Below are positions 1 to 8,542 of a stretch of DNA of 64,000 nt, piece after piece. A model generated the notes under the pieces. The model saw nothing but the letters and a program-made list of their open reading frames with translations. It had not been told where the DNA came from and did not search any database. The first letter of the stretch is position 1; every line of letters begins with the position of its first letter. The translations under genes were made by a program, and so were the position numbers. The DNA comes from Burkholderia aenigmatica (GTDB taxonomy: Bacteria > Pseudomonadota > Gammaproteobacteria > Burkholderiales > Burkholderiaceae): contig NZ_CABVQC010000004.1 in the NCBI RefSeq assembly GCF_902499175.1, positions 62,001 through 126,000 on the forward strand, in the 5' to 3' direction.

Positions 1-341
1 GTGAGGGCGTCGGGCTCGTGCCCGACGTTTACCACTGTTGGTGGGATCCGGCCTTCGAAGCCGAACTTCGCCGCGCGGGACCACAACGGATCATTACCTT
101 TCACTATTGCGACTGGCTCGTGCCGACACGAAACCTGCGCGATCGCGGCATGGTTGGCGATGGCGTCATCGATATTGCACGAATCAAGGGATGGCTGGAC
201 GACATCGGCTATGCGGGACCGTTCGAGCTGGAAGTTTTCTCCGAGCTGGACTGGTGGGAGCGTCCACCGGATGAGACGGTTCGTGTCGCGATCGAACGCT
301 GCGGACAATATGTCGGCACGGCTTCAACCAAACGAGTCTGA
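1..341 (+). CDS. C-terminal part of a xylose-isomerase-like TIM-barrel protein (5' end outside window)
   Basis: The reading frame is open from the first bases (codons in phase with base 3) and ends at 341, so only about 112 C-terminal residues are present. The visible stretch has the look of the sugar phosphate isomerase/epimerase (AP_endonuc_2) fold: a Trp-rich WWDP segment, an FHYCDW strand with likely metal or substrate ligands, and a late GPFELEVFSE strand whose Glu is often a metal ligand in this family. The usual family length is 270-300 residues, so more than half is missing. The next gene, an MFS transporter, begins 29 bases downstream in the same direction, so this may be a sugar or sugar-acid catabolic operon. 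The substrate cannot be assigned. Confidence 0.7.
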   Translation, partial: EGVGLVPDVYHCWWDPAFEAELRRAGPQRIITFHYCDWLVPTRNLRDRGMVGDGVIDIARIKGWLDDIGYAGPFELEVFSELDWWERPPDETVRVAIERCGQYVGTASTKRV

Positions 342-370
342 GCGCTGTTCATTTGGTTTAAAGGGTCGCA

Positions 371-1828
371 ATGAACCGCTTATCCATCGGAAAAAGCGTG
401 TGTGACGACGAGCGTGCGGAAAGTACGGGCGCGCTCTTCGGTACACGTACGGAAAAGGTACAAGATCAGGTGACACAAGACTCGTCTTCAGTTACTAATC
501 CCGATCCCGCAGATCTCGCTGTTTCGATTCGGCACCTTGGCGCGACCGGTAGCACGGGCCTCGACGCGTTGTATCGCAAGGTAACCGTGCGTTTGCTGAC
601 GCTGTTCTTTCTGTGCTTTTTCGCGGCCTATCTCGACCGTGTCAACATTGGGCTGGCCAAGCTTCAGATGCTTGATGCGCGCGGTTTCAGCGACCGCATT
701 TATGGTCTCGGTGCAGGACTTTTCTTTGTCGGATACATCGTATTCGAGATACCGAGCAATCTCGTGCTTGAAAAAGTGGGTGCCAAGGTCTGGATCGCAC
801 GCGTCATGATTACATGGGGCGGTCTGTCTGCTGCGACACTGCTCGTCAGAACTCCATTGCAGTTTTACATCGTACGCTTTCTTCTCGGGGCCGCAGAGGC
901 CGGCTTCGTACCGGGCGTACTGTTGTATCTGTCGCAATGGTTTCCGTACGAGCGGCGTGCAAGAATTGTTGCGTTGTTCATGATCGCCATGCCCATCTCA
1001 AGCCTTGTTGGTAACCCGCTGTCCGGCTGGCTGATGAACGCGATGGATGGGGTGCGAGGCTTCGGCGGTTGGCAGTGGTTGTTTCTGCTCGAAGCGCTGC
1101 CATCGGTTGCGCTTGGTGCTTTCGTGCTCGTCTGGCTGCCGAATAGCATTGAGCAGACATCTTGGCTTACGATCGATGAAAAGCGTGTCCTGCTCGGCAG
1201 CGTCGACAGCCATGCGCATGTCGAGAAGATATCATCGCTCACGCATGTGTTCATCGACCGGCGCCTATGGATTCTGGGTCTCATCGACGCCTGCATCATG
1301 GTCGGCGTGTATGCGACGAGTTTCTGGCTACCGTCGATCTTGCACGAATCGGGAGTGAGCGATCCGCTCAAGATCGGACTCTGGATGGTGCTACCAAACG
1401 CGGCTGCGGTGTTCAGTATGCTGTGGTGCGGTCGCAGTTCAGATCGCGCACGCGAACGTCGCTGGCATATGGCTGTTCCATGTCTGGTCGCGGGTTGCGG
1501 GTTGTTCGTCGCGGCATTCACGCCGCATGCCACGCTCTCGACCGTCGTACTGTTCACCCTTATCAACGCAGGAGCGGCGGCGACCATACCGGTCATCTGG
1601 ACGTTGCCACCTACGTTCCTTCAAGGGACCGGCGCTGCTGCCGGCATCGCCATGATCACGTCGCTCGCGAATTTGGGGGGCTTTATTGGTACCTATATCT
1701 TGGGGTGGCTGCACGACGAATTCCATTCGCAGCGAGTAGGGCTGCTCGGATTTGGTGTGTGCATGCTGATTGGATGCGCATTGGCGCTCGCCTACCCGAA
1801 GACCAATGGTGCGACGGGGGATTCATGA
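371..1828 (+). CDS. MFS transporter, anion:cation symporter type
   Basis: An inner-membrane carrier of 485 residues, predicted to import an organic anion or sugar acid with protons. After a hydrophilic N-terminus of about 75 residues the first helix contains the LTLFFLCFFAAYLDRVNIG signature typical of the anion:cation symporter (tartrate, phthalate, glucarate, MhpT-like) family. It is followed by GLGAGLFFVGYIVFEIPSNL and a GAAEAGFVPGVLLYLSQWFP segment, both classic for this family, and about twelve hydrophobic segments in total. The N-terminus is some 60 residues longer than usual, so a later start is possible. A short AAAGGG stretch precedes the ATG at 371. It follows the isomerase-like gene closely, so it may import that enzyme's substrate. 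Confidence 0.85.
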   Translation: MNRLSIGKSVCDDERAESTGALFGTRTEKVQDQVTQDSSSVTNPDPADLAVSIRHLGATGSTGLDALYRKVTVRLLTLFFLCFFAAYLDRVNIGLAKLQMLDARGFSDRIYGLGAGLFFVGYIVFEIPSNLVLEKVGAKVWIARVMITWGGLSAATLLVRTPLQFYIVRFLLGAAEAGFVPGVLLYLSQWFPYERRARIVALFMIAMPISSLVGNPLSGWLMNAMDGVRGFGGWQWLFLLEALPSVALGAFVLVWLPNSIEQTSWLTIDEKRVLLGSVDSHAHVEKISSLTHVFIDRRLWILGLIDACIMVGVYATSFWLPSILHESGVSDPLKIGLWMVLPNAAAVFSMLWCGRSSDRARERRWHMAVPCLVAGCGLFVAAFTPHATLSTVVLFTLINAGAAATIPVIWTLPPTFLQGTGAAAGIAMITSLANLGGFIGTYILGWLHDEFHSQRVGLLGFGVCMLIGCALALAYPKTNGATGDS

Positions 1829-2040
1829 GACGCTGGCTGGTGGCATTGTTCAAATACCGCTCGAAGTATGCGCTTGAGCCCTGTTTCTACACGTCGGTGA
1901 TGTCGGCAACGCCGCTTGGTTTCGCGATAAGCGCCCACTACGACGCACGCTCAAAAAGTACGGCGCTTCAAGATGATCGTTTCGTATGGCCTATTGGTGC
2001 GGATTCTAATAGCCGTTTGAGGAAAGAGATCCGTGATTGA
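1825..2040 (+). CDS. Doubtful small ORF overlapping the MFS stop codon
   Basis: A 71-codon frame starts at the ATGA overlap with the upstream transporter gene, an arrangement that favours translation. The predicted peptide (start MRRWLVALFKYRSKYA) is basic at its N-terminus and has no recognisable domain. The frame runs into a region of decayed insertion sequences, so it may be the 5' remnant of a gene cut off by an insertion or deletion. I do not recognise it and would not give it a function. Confidence 0.3.
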   Translation: MRRWLVALFKYRSKYALEPCFYTSVMSATPLGFAISAHYDARSKSTALQDDRFVWPIGADSNSRLRKEIRD

Positions 2041-2107
2041 GTCGGTGTGGCGAACGATCAACCAGAACACACGGTGACGACTGCATATTAAGCCTGATTG
2101 TTCATCC

Positions 2108-2185
2108 ATCGACGAAATCCTTGGCGTCGGCCCGCTTACTACCACGGCGGCGGTGGCCACTGTAGTTAATCCAAAATTATGGTGA
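2108..2185 (+). pseudogene. Remnant of an IS110-family transposase (helix-hairpin-helix part)
   Basis: In the frame beginning at 2108 the sequence encodes IDEILGVGPLTTTAAVATVV before running into a stop at 2183-2185. This resembles the conserved (I/L)PGIGPLTAxALVAxxG motif of the C-terminal Transposase_20 domain of IS110-family transposases; an intact version is present in this window in the IS1111-like element at 22461-23504. No longer homologous stretch is visible on either side, so this is a short, decayed fragment. Confidence 0.5.
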
Positions 2186-2466
2186 ACGGTTAATCCTTTT
2201 AGGATCAGCAAAAAGGACAACAACAATTTGTGCAGGCTCTTGACTCACGGAGCATGCTGCATGCTGGAAAGTGCCGAGGACCTAAGTTCTTGGGGCGAGC
2301 AGCAAAAGAAGAAAACAGGCAGCGAACGTGGTAGTGATCTCATGGGCGAACAAACTGGCACGAGTCACCTTCTGGAGCAGCCCCCTGAAACACCGGACAT
2401 AGCCTCTCACTTAAACTAGCGGGTAGGCATAAGACTGTGTTTTTGACTAACACCAGGCAGGAAGTG

Positions 2467-2832
2467 ATGGAAGTGTTGACGGGCCCGGAGCGTCGGCGGC
2501 GCTGGACGACGGAGCAGAAGCTGGCGATGGTGCGTGAGAGCTTCGACCCAGGGAAGTCGGTTTCGCTGGTCGCGCGCCAGCACGGCGTGAATCCGAACCA
2601 GCTGTTCCATTGGCGCAAGCTGTACCAGGACGGGAGCCTGTCAGCGGTCAAGGCTGGCGAGGAAGTGGTTCCGGCATCGGAGTTGGTCGATGCGCTCAAG
2701 CAGATTCGCGAGCTGCAACGGATGCTCGGCAAGAAGACCATGGAGAACGAGATTCTCCGGGAAGCAGTCGAGTATGGCCGGGCAAAAAAATGGATAGCGC
2801 ACTCGCCCTCGCTGCCGGAGGACGACCAGTGA
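2467..2832 (+). CDS. insA-like: IS2-like transposase OrfA (DNA-binding part)
   Basis: The first reading frame of the IS2-like element encodes a 121-residue protein, the same length as IS2 OrfA. It has a helix-turn-helix ([15 protein letters not shown], then [20 protein letters not shown]) followed by a leucine-rich helix ending [22 protein letters not shown], all diagnostic for the IS2 group. The start at 2467 (ATG, preceded by AGGAAG) gives the family length; a GTG at 2437 in the same frame is less likely. Near the 3' end a run of seven A residues (2784-2790) lies where IS3-family elements shift -1 into orfB to make the active fusion transposase. Confidence 0.9.
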   Translation: MEVLTGPERRRRWTTEQKLAMVRESFDPGKSVSLVARQHGVNPNQLFHWRKLYQDGSLSAVKAGEEVVPASELVDALKQIRELQRMLGKKTMENEILREAVEYGRAKKWIAHSPSLPEDDQ

Positions 2833-3677
2833 AACTGGTTTGTGAAGTTCTCGGCGTGTCGCGCTCGAACGTATCGGCACGACTGTCGCGTCCGGCGACG
2901 TGGCGCGATGGCCGTCAATCGAAGCAGACTGACGATGCGAGCGTGGTCGAGGAAATCCGCCGGGTCGTCGGCGATTTGCCCAGCTATGGCTATCGCCGCG
3001 TCTGGGGCGCGTTGCGTAATGAGCGCGTCGCTGCCGGGCAGGTGCCGTTCAATGCGAAGCGCATCTATCGTGTCATGCGTATGCATGGTCTGCTGATGCA
3101 ACGCCGTTCGATTCCGCCTCGGCCGCAACGTCGGCACGATGGCAAGGTGGCCGTCGCGCGCAGCAACCAGCGATGGTGCTCGGATGGTTTCGAGTTCCGC
3201 TGCGACAACGGCGAACCGCTGCGCGTGACGTTCGCGCTGGACTGCTGCGACCGCGAAGCGATGAGCTGGGCGGCCACGACGGCGGGCCATAGCGGCGACA
3301 TCGTTCGTGACGTGATGCTGGCTGCAGTGGAAAATCGGTTTGGCAACGAGCTGCATACCCCGTCCGAAATCGAATGGCTGACCGACAACGGTTCGGGCTA
3401 TACGGCCGACGAAACGCGCCGGTTCGCGACGGCCATCGGCCTGAAGCCATTGACCACGCCGGTGTGCAGTCCCCAAAGTAACGGGATGGCCGAGAGCTTC
3501 GTGAAGACGATGAAGCGCGACTACGTCGCCTTCATGCCGAAGCCGGACGCAGCGACTGCTGCACGCAACCTGGCCATCGCGTTCGAGCATTACAACGAGA
3601 AGCATCCCCATAGCGCGCTGAAGTACCACTCGCCTCGCGAGTTCCGGCGCTCGATCGATTCAGCAACCTTAGTGTGA
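2790..3677 (+). CDS. insB-like: IS2-like transposase OrfB (DDE integrase domain)
   Basis: The catalytic part of the IS2-like transposase, 295 residues from an ATG that overlaps the A7 frameshift signal. It begins MDSALAL, as IS2 OrfB does. It carries the HTH_21 segment ([12 protein letters not shown]), the first Asp in [11 protein letters not shown], the second in WLTDNGSGY, and the Glu in [13 protein letters not shown], so the full DDE triad is present. The product is normally made as an OrfAB fusion by -1 frameshifting; both frames are undamaged here. Confidence 0.92.
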   Translation: MDSALALAAGGRPVKLVCEVLGVSRSNVSARLSRPATWRDGRQSKQTDDASVVEEIRRVVGDLPSYGYRRVWGALRNERVAAGQVPFNAKRIYRVMRMHGLLMQRRSIPPRPQRRHDGKVAVARSNQRWCSDGFEFRCDNGEPLRVTFALDCCDREAMSWAATTAGHSGDIVRDVMLAAVENRFGNELHTPSEIEWLTDNGSGYTADETRRFATAIGLKPLTTPVCSPQSNGMAESFVKTMKRDYVAFMPKPDAATAARNLAIAFEHYNEKHPHSALKYHSPREFRRSIDSATLV

Positions 3678-3708
3678 CGCCGTGTCCGGGATTACAGGGC
3701 CAACTCCA

Positions 3709-3950
3709 CCTTCCAACACTCCAAACTTGTCGCCCCGATCGAATTCGACCGTCAGTAGCGATACTTCGGCGCTCTGGTGCAATTCCATCATCAGCACCAC
3801 ATCCGACTCATCGCACTTCACTCGCCAGGCATCCAGGCTATACGTCGCAATGCCTAAACGCTGAGCCAGATCCGCTACCAAACGGTGCTGTTTGGCGACT
3901 CTCTTGACTGCTTCGATCTTGACCTTATCGGTGCACCGCTTGCCGCTCAT
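3709..3950 (-). pseudogene. Degenerate IS3-family orfA, interrupted by the IS2-like element
   Basis: On the minus strand, from an ATG at 3948-3950, the sequence encodes MSGKRCTDKVKIEAVKRVAK and then LAQRLGIATYSLDAWRVK, a clear Transposase_8 (IS3 OrfA) helix-turn-helix. Beyond that the similarity fades. The IS2-like element is inserted at codon 80 or so; joining the flanks across one copy of the 5-bp duplication would give only nine more codons (ending CQFVRP) before a stop at 2340-2342. No matching orfB is visible, so this was already a relic when the IS2-like element arrived. Confidence 0.6.
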
Positions 3951-4343
3951 GCAGTTGACGGAAGGTTGACCGCTCCTGTGGGACTGGTGAGAGGGCGGCT
4001 GACGGGACGCAGGACTAGCCAAACGCGACGGCCAGTCAATTCGAGTGCCTAGAGAGAAATCGCTCGCCCTCATCACTAACGCGACGCATCAAATATTCCT
4101 CGGTGGCGCGTGTAGAGGTGACCCTCCGAAACCTAGCAGGTGGTCAACGCCCAGTGTGCTGTCGTTCTTCGGTCGAGTGCCCTTGCACGATCGGTTACCG
4201 AAGTCGATCCATTGAAACGCGCCGAATGTTTCGCACCGAGATGAGCGCGGCTGGCCGATGCGTTTCTCTCTTACCCGCCCGGGAAAACCCGACCACCTCA
4301 CGGCCCAATTTCTCGTTGACACGCAGATTTTTGCCCTTCTAAT

Positions 4344-4364
4344 ATGTACACAACGATGTACACA
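4344..4364. promoter_or_regulatory. Tandem ATGTACACA repeat, candidate operator
   Basis: ATGTACACA occurs at 4344-4352 and again at 4356-4364, a 12-bp period. Each contains the palindromic core TGTACA. It lies 70-90 bp upstream of the start of the hydroxyproline transport gene. GntR/FadR-type regulators such as the one encoded at the end of this operon often bind short palindromes in such positions; the link is inferred. Confidence 0.4.
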
Positions 4365-4370
4365 GTAAAA

Positions 4371-4386
4371 CACACATTGATGTGTG
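4371..4386. promoter_or_regulatory. Perfect 16-bp palindrome CACACAT-TG-ATGTGTG, candidate operator
   Basis: The two 7-bp arms are exact reverse complements with a two-base spacer. It sits 48-63 bp before the ATG of the first gene of the hydroxyproline operon and 6 bp after the ATGTACACA repeats. It is a plausible binding site for the operon's GntR-type regulator. No T-run follows, so it is not a terminator. Confidence 0.45.
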
Positions 4387-4433
4387 GAGAAATAAGCCGT
4401 CATACGGGTTTACCCATCTCAAGTGAGGTCACC

Positions 4434-5267
4434 ATGAATCGACTGTCTCGTTTCACCCGTCAAATTGCCGCGTGCACCGTGGCGGCGGCATCGCTGGTCG
4501 CGGTCGCGCCTTCGTACGCCGCCGGGCCCGACGCCTGGGCCGCCGTGAAGAAGGCCGGCGTCCTGCGCTGCGGCGCCGCGGTCGCGCCGCCGTACGTGAT
4601 GCGCGATCCGAAGACGGGCGCCTACAGCGGCTTCTTCTCGGATCTGTGCCGCGATTTCGGGCAGAACGTGCTGAAGGTGAAGGTCGAATTCGTCGATACG
4701 AGCTGGGACAACATCGTGGCCGGCCTGCAATCGGACAAGTGGGACCTGTCGCTCGCGCTGAACGACACGCCCGAGCGTGAAAAGGCCATCGCGTTCTCCG
4801 CGCCTGCGACCGACTACAACGTCTCGTTCGTCTACAACAAGAACAACCCGAAGATCACGAAGCCCCTGCGCTCGCTAGCCGATATCGACAAGCCGAACGT
4901 CACGATCGCGGTGATGTCGGGCACGTCGCAGGACAAGGCGATTTCCGCCGAGCTGAAACAGGCGCGGATCATGCGGCTGCCGGGTAACGACGAGACGCGC
5001 CTGTCGCTGATCTCGAAGCGCGCCGACCTGCTCGCCGACGCGAACATCACCAACATGTTGCTGACGGAAGCACACCCGGACTGGGCGGCCAGCTTCAACC
5101 CCGCGCCGCCGCTCGCTCAGCAGGAAGTCGCGTTCGGCCTGCGCAAGGACACGCCGAAAGCCGATCTCGACGTGCTCAACGACTACCTCGCGCAGCAGGT
5201 CAAGTCGGGCGCGGTGAACCGCCTGATCAAGACGTCCGTGCAGGCGATGCTCATCCCGGGCAAGTAA
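4434..5267 (+). CDS. Polar amino-acid ABC transporter substrate-binding protein (probable hydroxyproline binding)
   Basis: Periplasmic binding protein, 277 residues, that would capture the amino acid and hand it to the permeases encoded downstream. The N-terminus has a Sec signal peptide (basic MNRLSRFTR, then a hydrophobic AACTVAAASLVAVAPSYA, likely cut after SYA). The mature part starts KKAGVLRCGAAVAPPYVMRD, the usual opening of the SBP_bac_3 family, and continues with YSGFFSDLCRDFG and WDLSLALNDTPEREKAIAFS. I placed the start at 4434 rather than 4344 because the extra 30 codons precede the signal peptide and overlap the operator-like repeats. It is followed by the ATPase and two permeases. 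The substrate is inferred from the downstream enzymes. Confidence 0.9.
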   Translation: MNRLSRFTRQIAACTVAAASLVAVAPSYAAGPDAWAAVKKAGVLRCGAAVAPPYVMRDPKTGAYSGFFSDLCRDFGQNVLKVKVEFVDTSWDNIVAGLQSDKWDLSLALNDTPEREKAIAFSAPATDYNVSFVYNKNNPKITKPLRSLADIDKPNVTIAVMSGTSQDKAISAELKQARIMRLPGNDETRLSLISKRADLLADANITNMLLTEAHPDWAASFNPAPPLAQQEVAFGLRKDTPKADLDVLNDYLAQQVKSGAVNRLIKTSVQAMLIPGK

Positions 5268-5375
5268 GCGCCGGCCGCACACCCCGCGCCGACGGGCCCG
5301 GCGGATCGCCGCCGGGCGCCGATTTTCCGATTCGCACTTTGCGCGCCGACGTCGGGCGCCGCTGGAGAGACAGTC

Positions 5376-6215
5376 ATGTTGTCGCCTCAAACGACGGCCG
5401 TCAGGTCGGCCATGCACCCCCTTTCGTCCACGCGCTTCGCCGCGTCCGGGCCCGACGGCGATTTTGTGCGGCTGCGCGACGTGCACAAGGCATACGGCCC
5501 GAATCTCGTCGTGATGGACGGCATGAGCCTCGACATGCGCGCCGACGACCGGCTCGTGATCATCGGCCCGAGCGGGAGCGGCAAGAGCTCGCTGCTGCGC
5601 GTGATGATGGGCCTCGAAGGTATCCAGCGTGGCGAGATCGCGTTCCAGGGCGCGTCGTACATCCAAGGCGGCGATGCGCGCGGTGGTTGGCGCATCGACG
5701 CGAAGCTGCAAAAGCAGGTCGGCATGGTGTTCCAGCACTACACGCTGTTTCCGCACCTGTCGGTACTCGGCAACCTGATCCTCGCACCGGTGCGCGTTGG
5801 CGGGCTGTCGAAGACGGACGCGACCGAGCGCGCACGCACGTATCTCGCGCGCCTCGGCCTCGAAAGCAAGCTGCACGCGTACCCGAGCCAGCTGTCCGGC
5901 GGCCAGAAGCAGCGCGTGGCGATCGCGCGCGCGCTGATGCTCGAACCGAAGCTGATGCTGTTCGACGAAGTGACGTCCGCGCTCGATCCGGAAATGGTCG
6001 TCGAAGTCCAGAACGTGATGCTGCAACTCGCCGAACAGAAGATGGCGATGATCATCGTCACGCACGACATGCATTTCGCACGGGACATCGCGACACGCGT
6101 CGTGTTCTGCGCAAACGGCAAGATCGTCGAGCAAGGCGCGCCGGACCAGATTTTCAAGTGTCCGAAGGAAGCCCGCACGCGCGAATTCCTCGAGAAAGTG
6201 CTGCATCTCGACTGA
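5376..6215 (+). CDS. ABC transporter ATP-binding protein, polar amino-acid type
   Basis: The cytoplasmic ATPase of the amino-acid importer, 279 residues. Walker A GPSGSGKSS is at about residues 64-72, the signature LSGGQKQRVAIARAL follows, then Walker B LMLFDEVTSALDPE and the switch His in IIVTHDMHFARD. A GGAGAG ribosome site lies 7 bases before the ATG at 5376. The first 28 residues precede the conserved core and are not typical, so an internal start near 5412 cannot be excluded. It is 108 bp after the binding protein and 10 bp before the first permease, consistent with one transcript. Confidence 0.92.
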   Translation: MLSPQTTAVRSAMHPLSSTRFAASGPDGDFVRLRDVHKAYGPNLVVMDGMSLDMRADDRLVIIGPSGSGKSSLLRVMMGLEGIQRGEIAFQGASYIQGGDARGGWRIDAKLQKQVGMVFQHYTLFPHLSVLGNLILAPVRVGGLSKTDATERARTYLARLGLESKLHAYPSQLSGGQKQRVAIARALMLEPKLMLFDEVTSALDPEMVVEVQNVMLQLAEQKMAMIIVTHDMHFARDIATRVVFCANGKIVEQGAPDQIFKCPKEARTREFLEKVLHLD

Positions 6216-6225
6216 GGCCGATGCC

Positions 6226-6897
6226 ATGAACTATCACTTCGATTTCAGCTTCCTCGCCGGCAGCGTCGGTGCACTGATCGACGGGCTGAAGGTCACCGTC
6301 GTGCTGGCCGTGGCCGCGAACGCGATGGGTCTCGTGCTCGGCTTCGTGCTGTGCCTGCTTGCCATGAGCCGCTGGGCGCTCGTGCGCTGGCCCGCGCAGC
6401 TCTTCATCGAATTCTTCCGCTGCACGCCAGCGCTGCTGCAGATCATCTGGTTCTTCTACTGCATCCCGATGATAGTCGACGTGTTCATCGACCCGGTCAC
6501 GATGGGCGTGCTCGCGCTCGGCCTGAACCTGACCGCATTCAACGCGGAAGCCTATCGCGCCGGCGTGCAGGCGGTGCCGAAGGAGCATCTCGACGCGGCG
6601 GTGGCGCTCGGCCTGAGGCCGTGGCAGCGCACGCTCTTCGTCGTGCTGCCGCAGGCGCTGCGCAGCGCGATGCCGGTGCTGCTGACGAACGGCATCGGCA
6701 GCCTGCAGCAAAGCGCGCTGGTCGCGATCGTCGCGGTGGGCGACCTGATGTACGTCGCGAAGAGCATCGCGACCGAAGCGTACCGGCCGCTCGAAACCTA
6801 TTCGGTCGTCGCGCTCGTATATTTCGCGCTGTCGCTGCCGATCGCGAAACTCGTCAACGTCATCGAGCGCCGCCAGGACGTCGCCGTCCAGCGCTGA
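6226..6897 (+). CDS. Amino-acid ABC transporter permease 1 (HisM/GlnP type)
   Basis: Inner-membrane permease of 223 residues with about five hydrophobic segments. It shows the family features FIEFFRCTPALLQIIWFFY near residue 60 and the cytoplasmic EAA loop (EAYRAGVQAVPKEHLDAAVALG) that contacts the ATPase. It forms the channel together with the next gene, a similar but distinct permease 10 bp downstream. The pair of unlike permeases is the usual arrangement for polar amino-acid importers. Confidence 0.9.
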   Translation: MNYHFDFSFLAGSVGALIDGLKVTVVLAVAANAMGLVLGFVLCLLAMSRWALVRWPAQLFIEFFRCTPALLQIIWFFYCIPMIVDVFIDPVTMGVLALGLNLTAFNAEAYRAGVQAVPKEHLDAAVALGLRPWQRTLFVVLPQALRSAMPVLLTNGIGSLQQSALVAIVAVGDLMYVAKSIATEAYRPLETYSVVALVYFALSLPIAKLVNVIERRQDVAVQR

Positions 6898-6907
6898 GGA
6901 GCCCGTC

Positions 6908-7573
6908 GTGAATCTCGATTTTGCCGTCGTCTGGCCGTACTGGCTCGTGCTCGCGAAAGGCCTCGGGCTGACGCTCGCGTTCACCGTGACCTGTGCACTC
7001 GTCGGCAGCCTGCTCGGCTTCGTGCTGAGCCTGCTGCGGATGTCGCCGTCGCGCTGGCTGCGCGGGCCGGTCACCGCATTCGTCGAATTCTTCCGCGGCA
7101 CGCCGCTGCTGATCCAGCTGTTCTGGGTGTTCTTCTGCTTCCCGGTCGTGCTGCGGCTGCCGATCCCGCCGTACCTGTCGGTGCTGATCTCGCTGACGCT
7201 GTACATGGCCGCGATCACGAGCGAGACGTTTCGCGGTTCGCTGAAATCGATCGCCGGCGAACAGCACGACGCATGCATTGCGCTCAGCCTGTCGCCGCAC
7301 GTGAAGATCGTCTACGTGATCTTTCCGCAGGCATTGCTGCGCGCGATCCCGCCGCTGCTGTCGAACGTCGTGAGCCTGTTCAAGGAGAGCGCGCTCATCT
7401 CGTCGGTGGGGATCGCCGACCTGATGTTCGTCGGCCAGAACGTGTCGAACAGCACCGCACGGCCCGTCGAGTTCCTGACGACGGTTGCCGTCATCTATTT
7501 CCTCGTCGCCTTTCCGCTGACCCGCCTGGTCGGCGTAGTGGAGTCCAGGATGCTCAGGCGCTATGCCTATTAA
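6908..7573 (+). CDS. Amino-acid ABC transporter permease 2
   Basis: Second membrane subunit, 221 residues, starting with GTG at 6908 after a GAGGAG ribosome site. It contains FVEFFRGTPLLIQLFWVFF and the EAA loop SETFRGSLKSIAGEQHDACIALSLS, and ends in a KESALISSVGIADLM segment typical of the family. It would pair with the preceding permease and the ATPase at 5376-6215 to import the operon's substrate. The stop is 34 bp before the deaminase gene, so transport and catabolism appear to be co-transcribed. Confidence 0.9.
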   Translation: MNLDFAVVWPYWLVLAKGLGLTLAFTVTCALVGSLLGFVLSLLRMSPSRWLRGPVTAFVEFFRGTPLLIQLFWVFFCFPVVLRLPIPPYLSVLISLTLYMAAITSETFRGSLKSIAGEQHDACIALSLSPHVKIVYVIFPQALLRAIPPLLSNVVSLFKESALISSVGIADLMFVGQNVSNSTARPVEFLTTVAVIYFLVAFPLTRLVGVVESRMLRRYAY

Positions 7574-7607
7574 CTCGCAACGCTCTCATCCAAGCCGGAG
7601 AAATCTC

Positions 7608-8486
7608 ATGCAACTGAAAGGCATTCTGCCCGCACTCGTTACGCCGTTCTACGCATCGGGCGCGGTCGACCACGATACGCTTGCGTCGATCCTCGAATAT
7701 CAGCTCGCCGCGGGTGTCAGCGGCTTCGTGCCGCTCGGATCCACAGGCGAGTACTACGCGCTCACGAACGACGAGCGCCGTGCGGTGATGAAGACCGTGC
7801 GCGAAGTGGTCGGCAACCGCGGCGAGCTGATTGCCGGCGCGAACGGCTCGTCGACGCGGGAAGTGATCGAGCAGGTCCGCCAGGCACGCGATGCCGGCTA
7901 CACGAACATCCTGATCGCGCCGCCGTACTACGCGCTGCCGTCGCAGGACGAACTGATCGGCCACTACGACGCGATTCTCGCCGCGGTGACCGACGTGAAC
8001 GTGATCCTGTACAACTATCCGGTGCGCACGAACGTCGAGGTCGGCTTCGGCGTGCTCGATGCGTTCAAGGATCACCCGCGCGTAATCGGTATCAAGGAAA
8101 GCAGCGGCAACCTGCTGCGCGCGATCGAGATCGGCGGCAAGTACCGCGACCACTATCAGCTGTCGTGCGGCTCGGACGACCAGGCGCTCGACTTCTTCCT
8201 GTGGGGCGCGACCAGCTGGATCTGCGGGCCTGCGAACTGCTTCGCGAAGCAGGTCGTGAGCTTCTACGACAAGTTCTCGGCCGGCGACCTCGCGGGCGCG
8301 CAGAATGTGATGCGCTCGCTCTTCCCGGTGATGGCGAGCATGGAGTCCGGCAAGTTCATCCAGAAGGTCAAGTACGGTTGCGAGCTGGCCGGCTTCAAGG
8401 TCGGCAATGCACGCATGCCGCTGCAACCGCTGACCGACCAGGAGAAAGCGGAATTCCGCGCGGTCTTCGAGGCGTCGCAAGCGTAA
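7608..8486 (+). CDS. lhpC-like: DapA-family deaminase, probable 1-pyrroline-4-hydroxy-2-carboxylate deaminase
   Basis: A 292-residue class I aldolase-type TIM barrel. The Schiff-base lysine is K163 in [10 protein letters not shown], the catalytic tyrosine Y135 in VILYNYPV, and the carboxylate-binding GSTGE loop is at residues 44-48. In hydroxyproline degradation this enzyme converts 1-pyrroline-4-hydroxy-2-carboxylate, the product of the D-hydroxyproline oxidase, into 2-oxoglutarate semialdehyde and ammonia. The assignment to that reaction rather than to dihydrodipicolinate synthesis rests on the neighbouring epimerase, oxidase and aldehyde dehydrogenase. The start at 7608 follows GGAG at 7597-7600; the longer frame from 7563 overlaps the permease gene. 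Confidence 0.88.
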   Translation: MQLKGILPALVTPFYASGAVDHDTLASILEYQLAAGVSGFVPLGSTGEYYALTNDERRAVMKTVREVVGNRGELIAGANGSSTREVIEQVRQARDAGYTNILIAPPYYALPSQDELIGHYDAILAAVTDVNVILYNYPVRTNVEVGFGVLDAFKDHPRVIGIKESSGNLLRAIEIGGKYRDHYQLSCGSDDQALDFFLWGATSWICGPANCFAKQVVSFYDKFSAGDLAGAQNVMRSLFPVMASMESGKFIQKVKYGCELAGFKVGNARMPLQPLTDQEKAEFRAVFEASQA

Positions 8487-8542
8487 CGCGCACCCGTACC
8501 GGCGCCACGCGGCGTCGGTACGTCGACCGAGGGCATCCCAAC

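Larger units (their letters stand above)
2373..3708 (+). mobile_element. Complete IS2-like insertion sequence (IS3 family, IS2 group)
   Basis: The element is 1336 bp, close to the 1331 bp of IS2. It is bounded by imperfect terminal inverted repeats: the left end reads TGGAGCAGCCCCCTG and the right end, read inward on the other strand, TGGAGTTGGCCCTG, with similarity continuing for about 40 bp. A perfect 5-bp target duplication CCTTC lies at 2368-2372 and 3709-3713. Inside are orfA and orfB overlapping in different frames with an A7 run for frameshifting. All parts needed for transposition look intact, so the insertion is probably recent. Confidence 0.93.
3951..4433. other. Intergenic region upstream of the hydroxyproline operon
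   Basis: No gene is supported here. The right-hand third, 4340-4390, is AT-rich and contains the repeated ATGTACACA motif and a perfect palindrome (listed separately), so it is the likely promoter and operator region of the operon starting at 4434. Confidence 0.6.

Noticed and set aside
2340-3629. Long minus-strand ORF of 429 codons across the IS2-like element
   Set aside because: It is the antisense shadow of the transposase genes, a common effect of high GC content. Its Arg/His-rich composition has no family resemblance.
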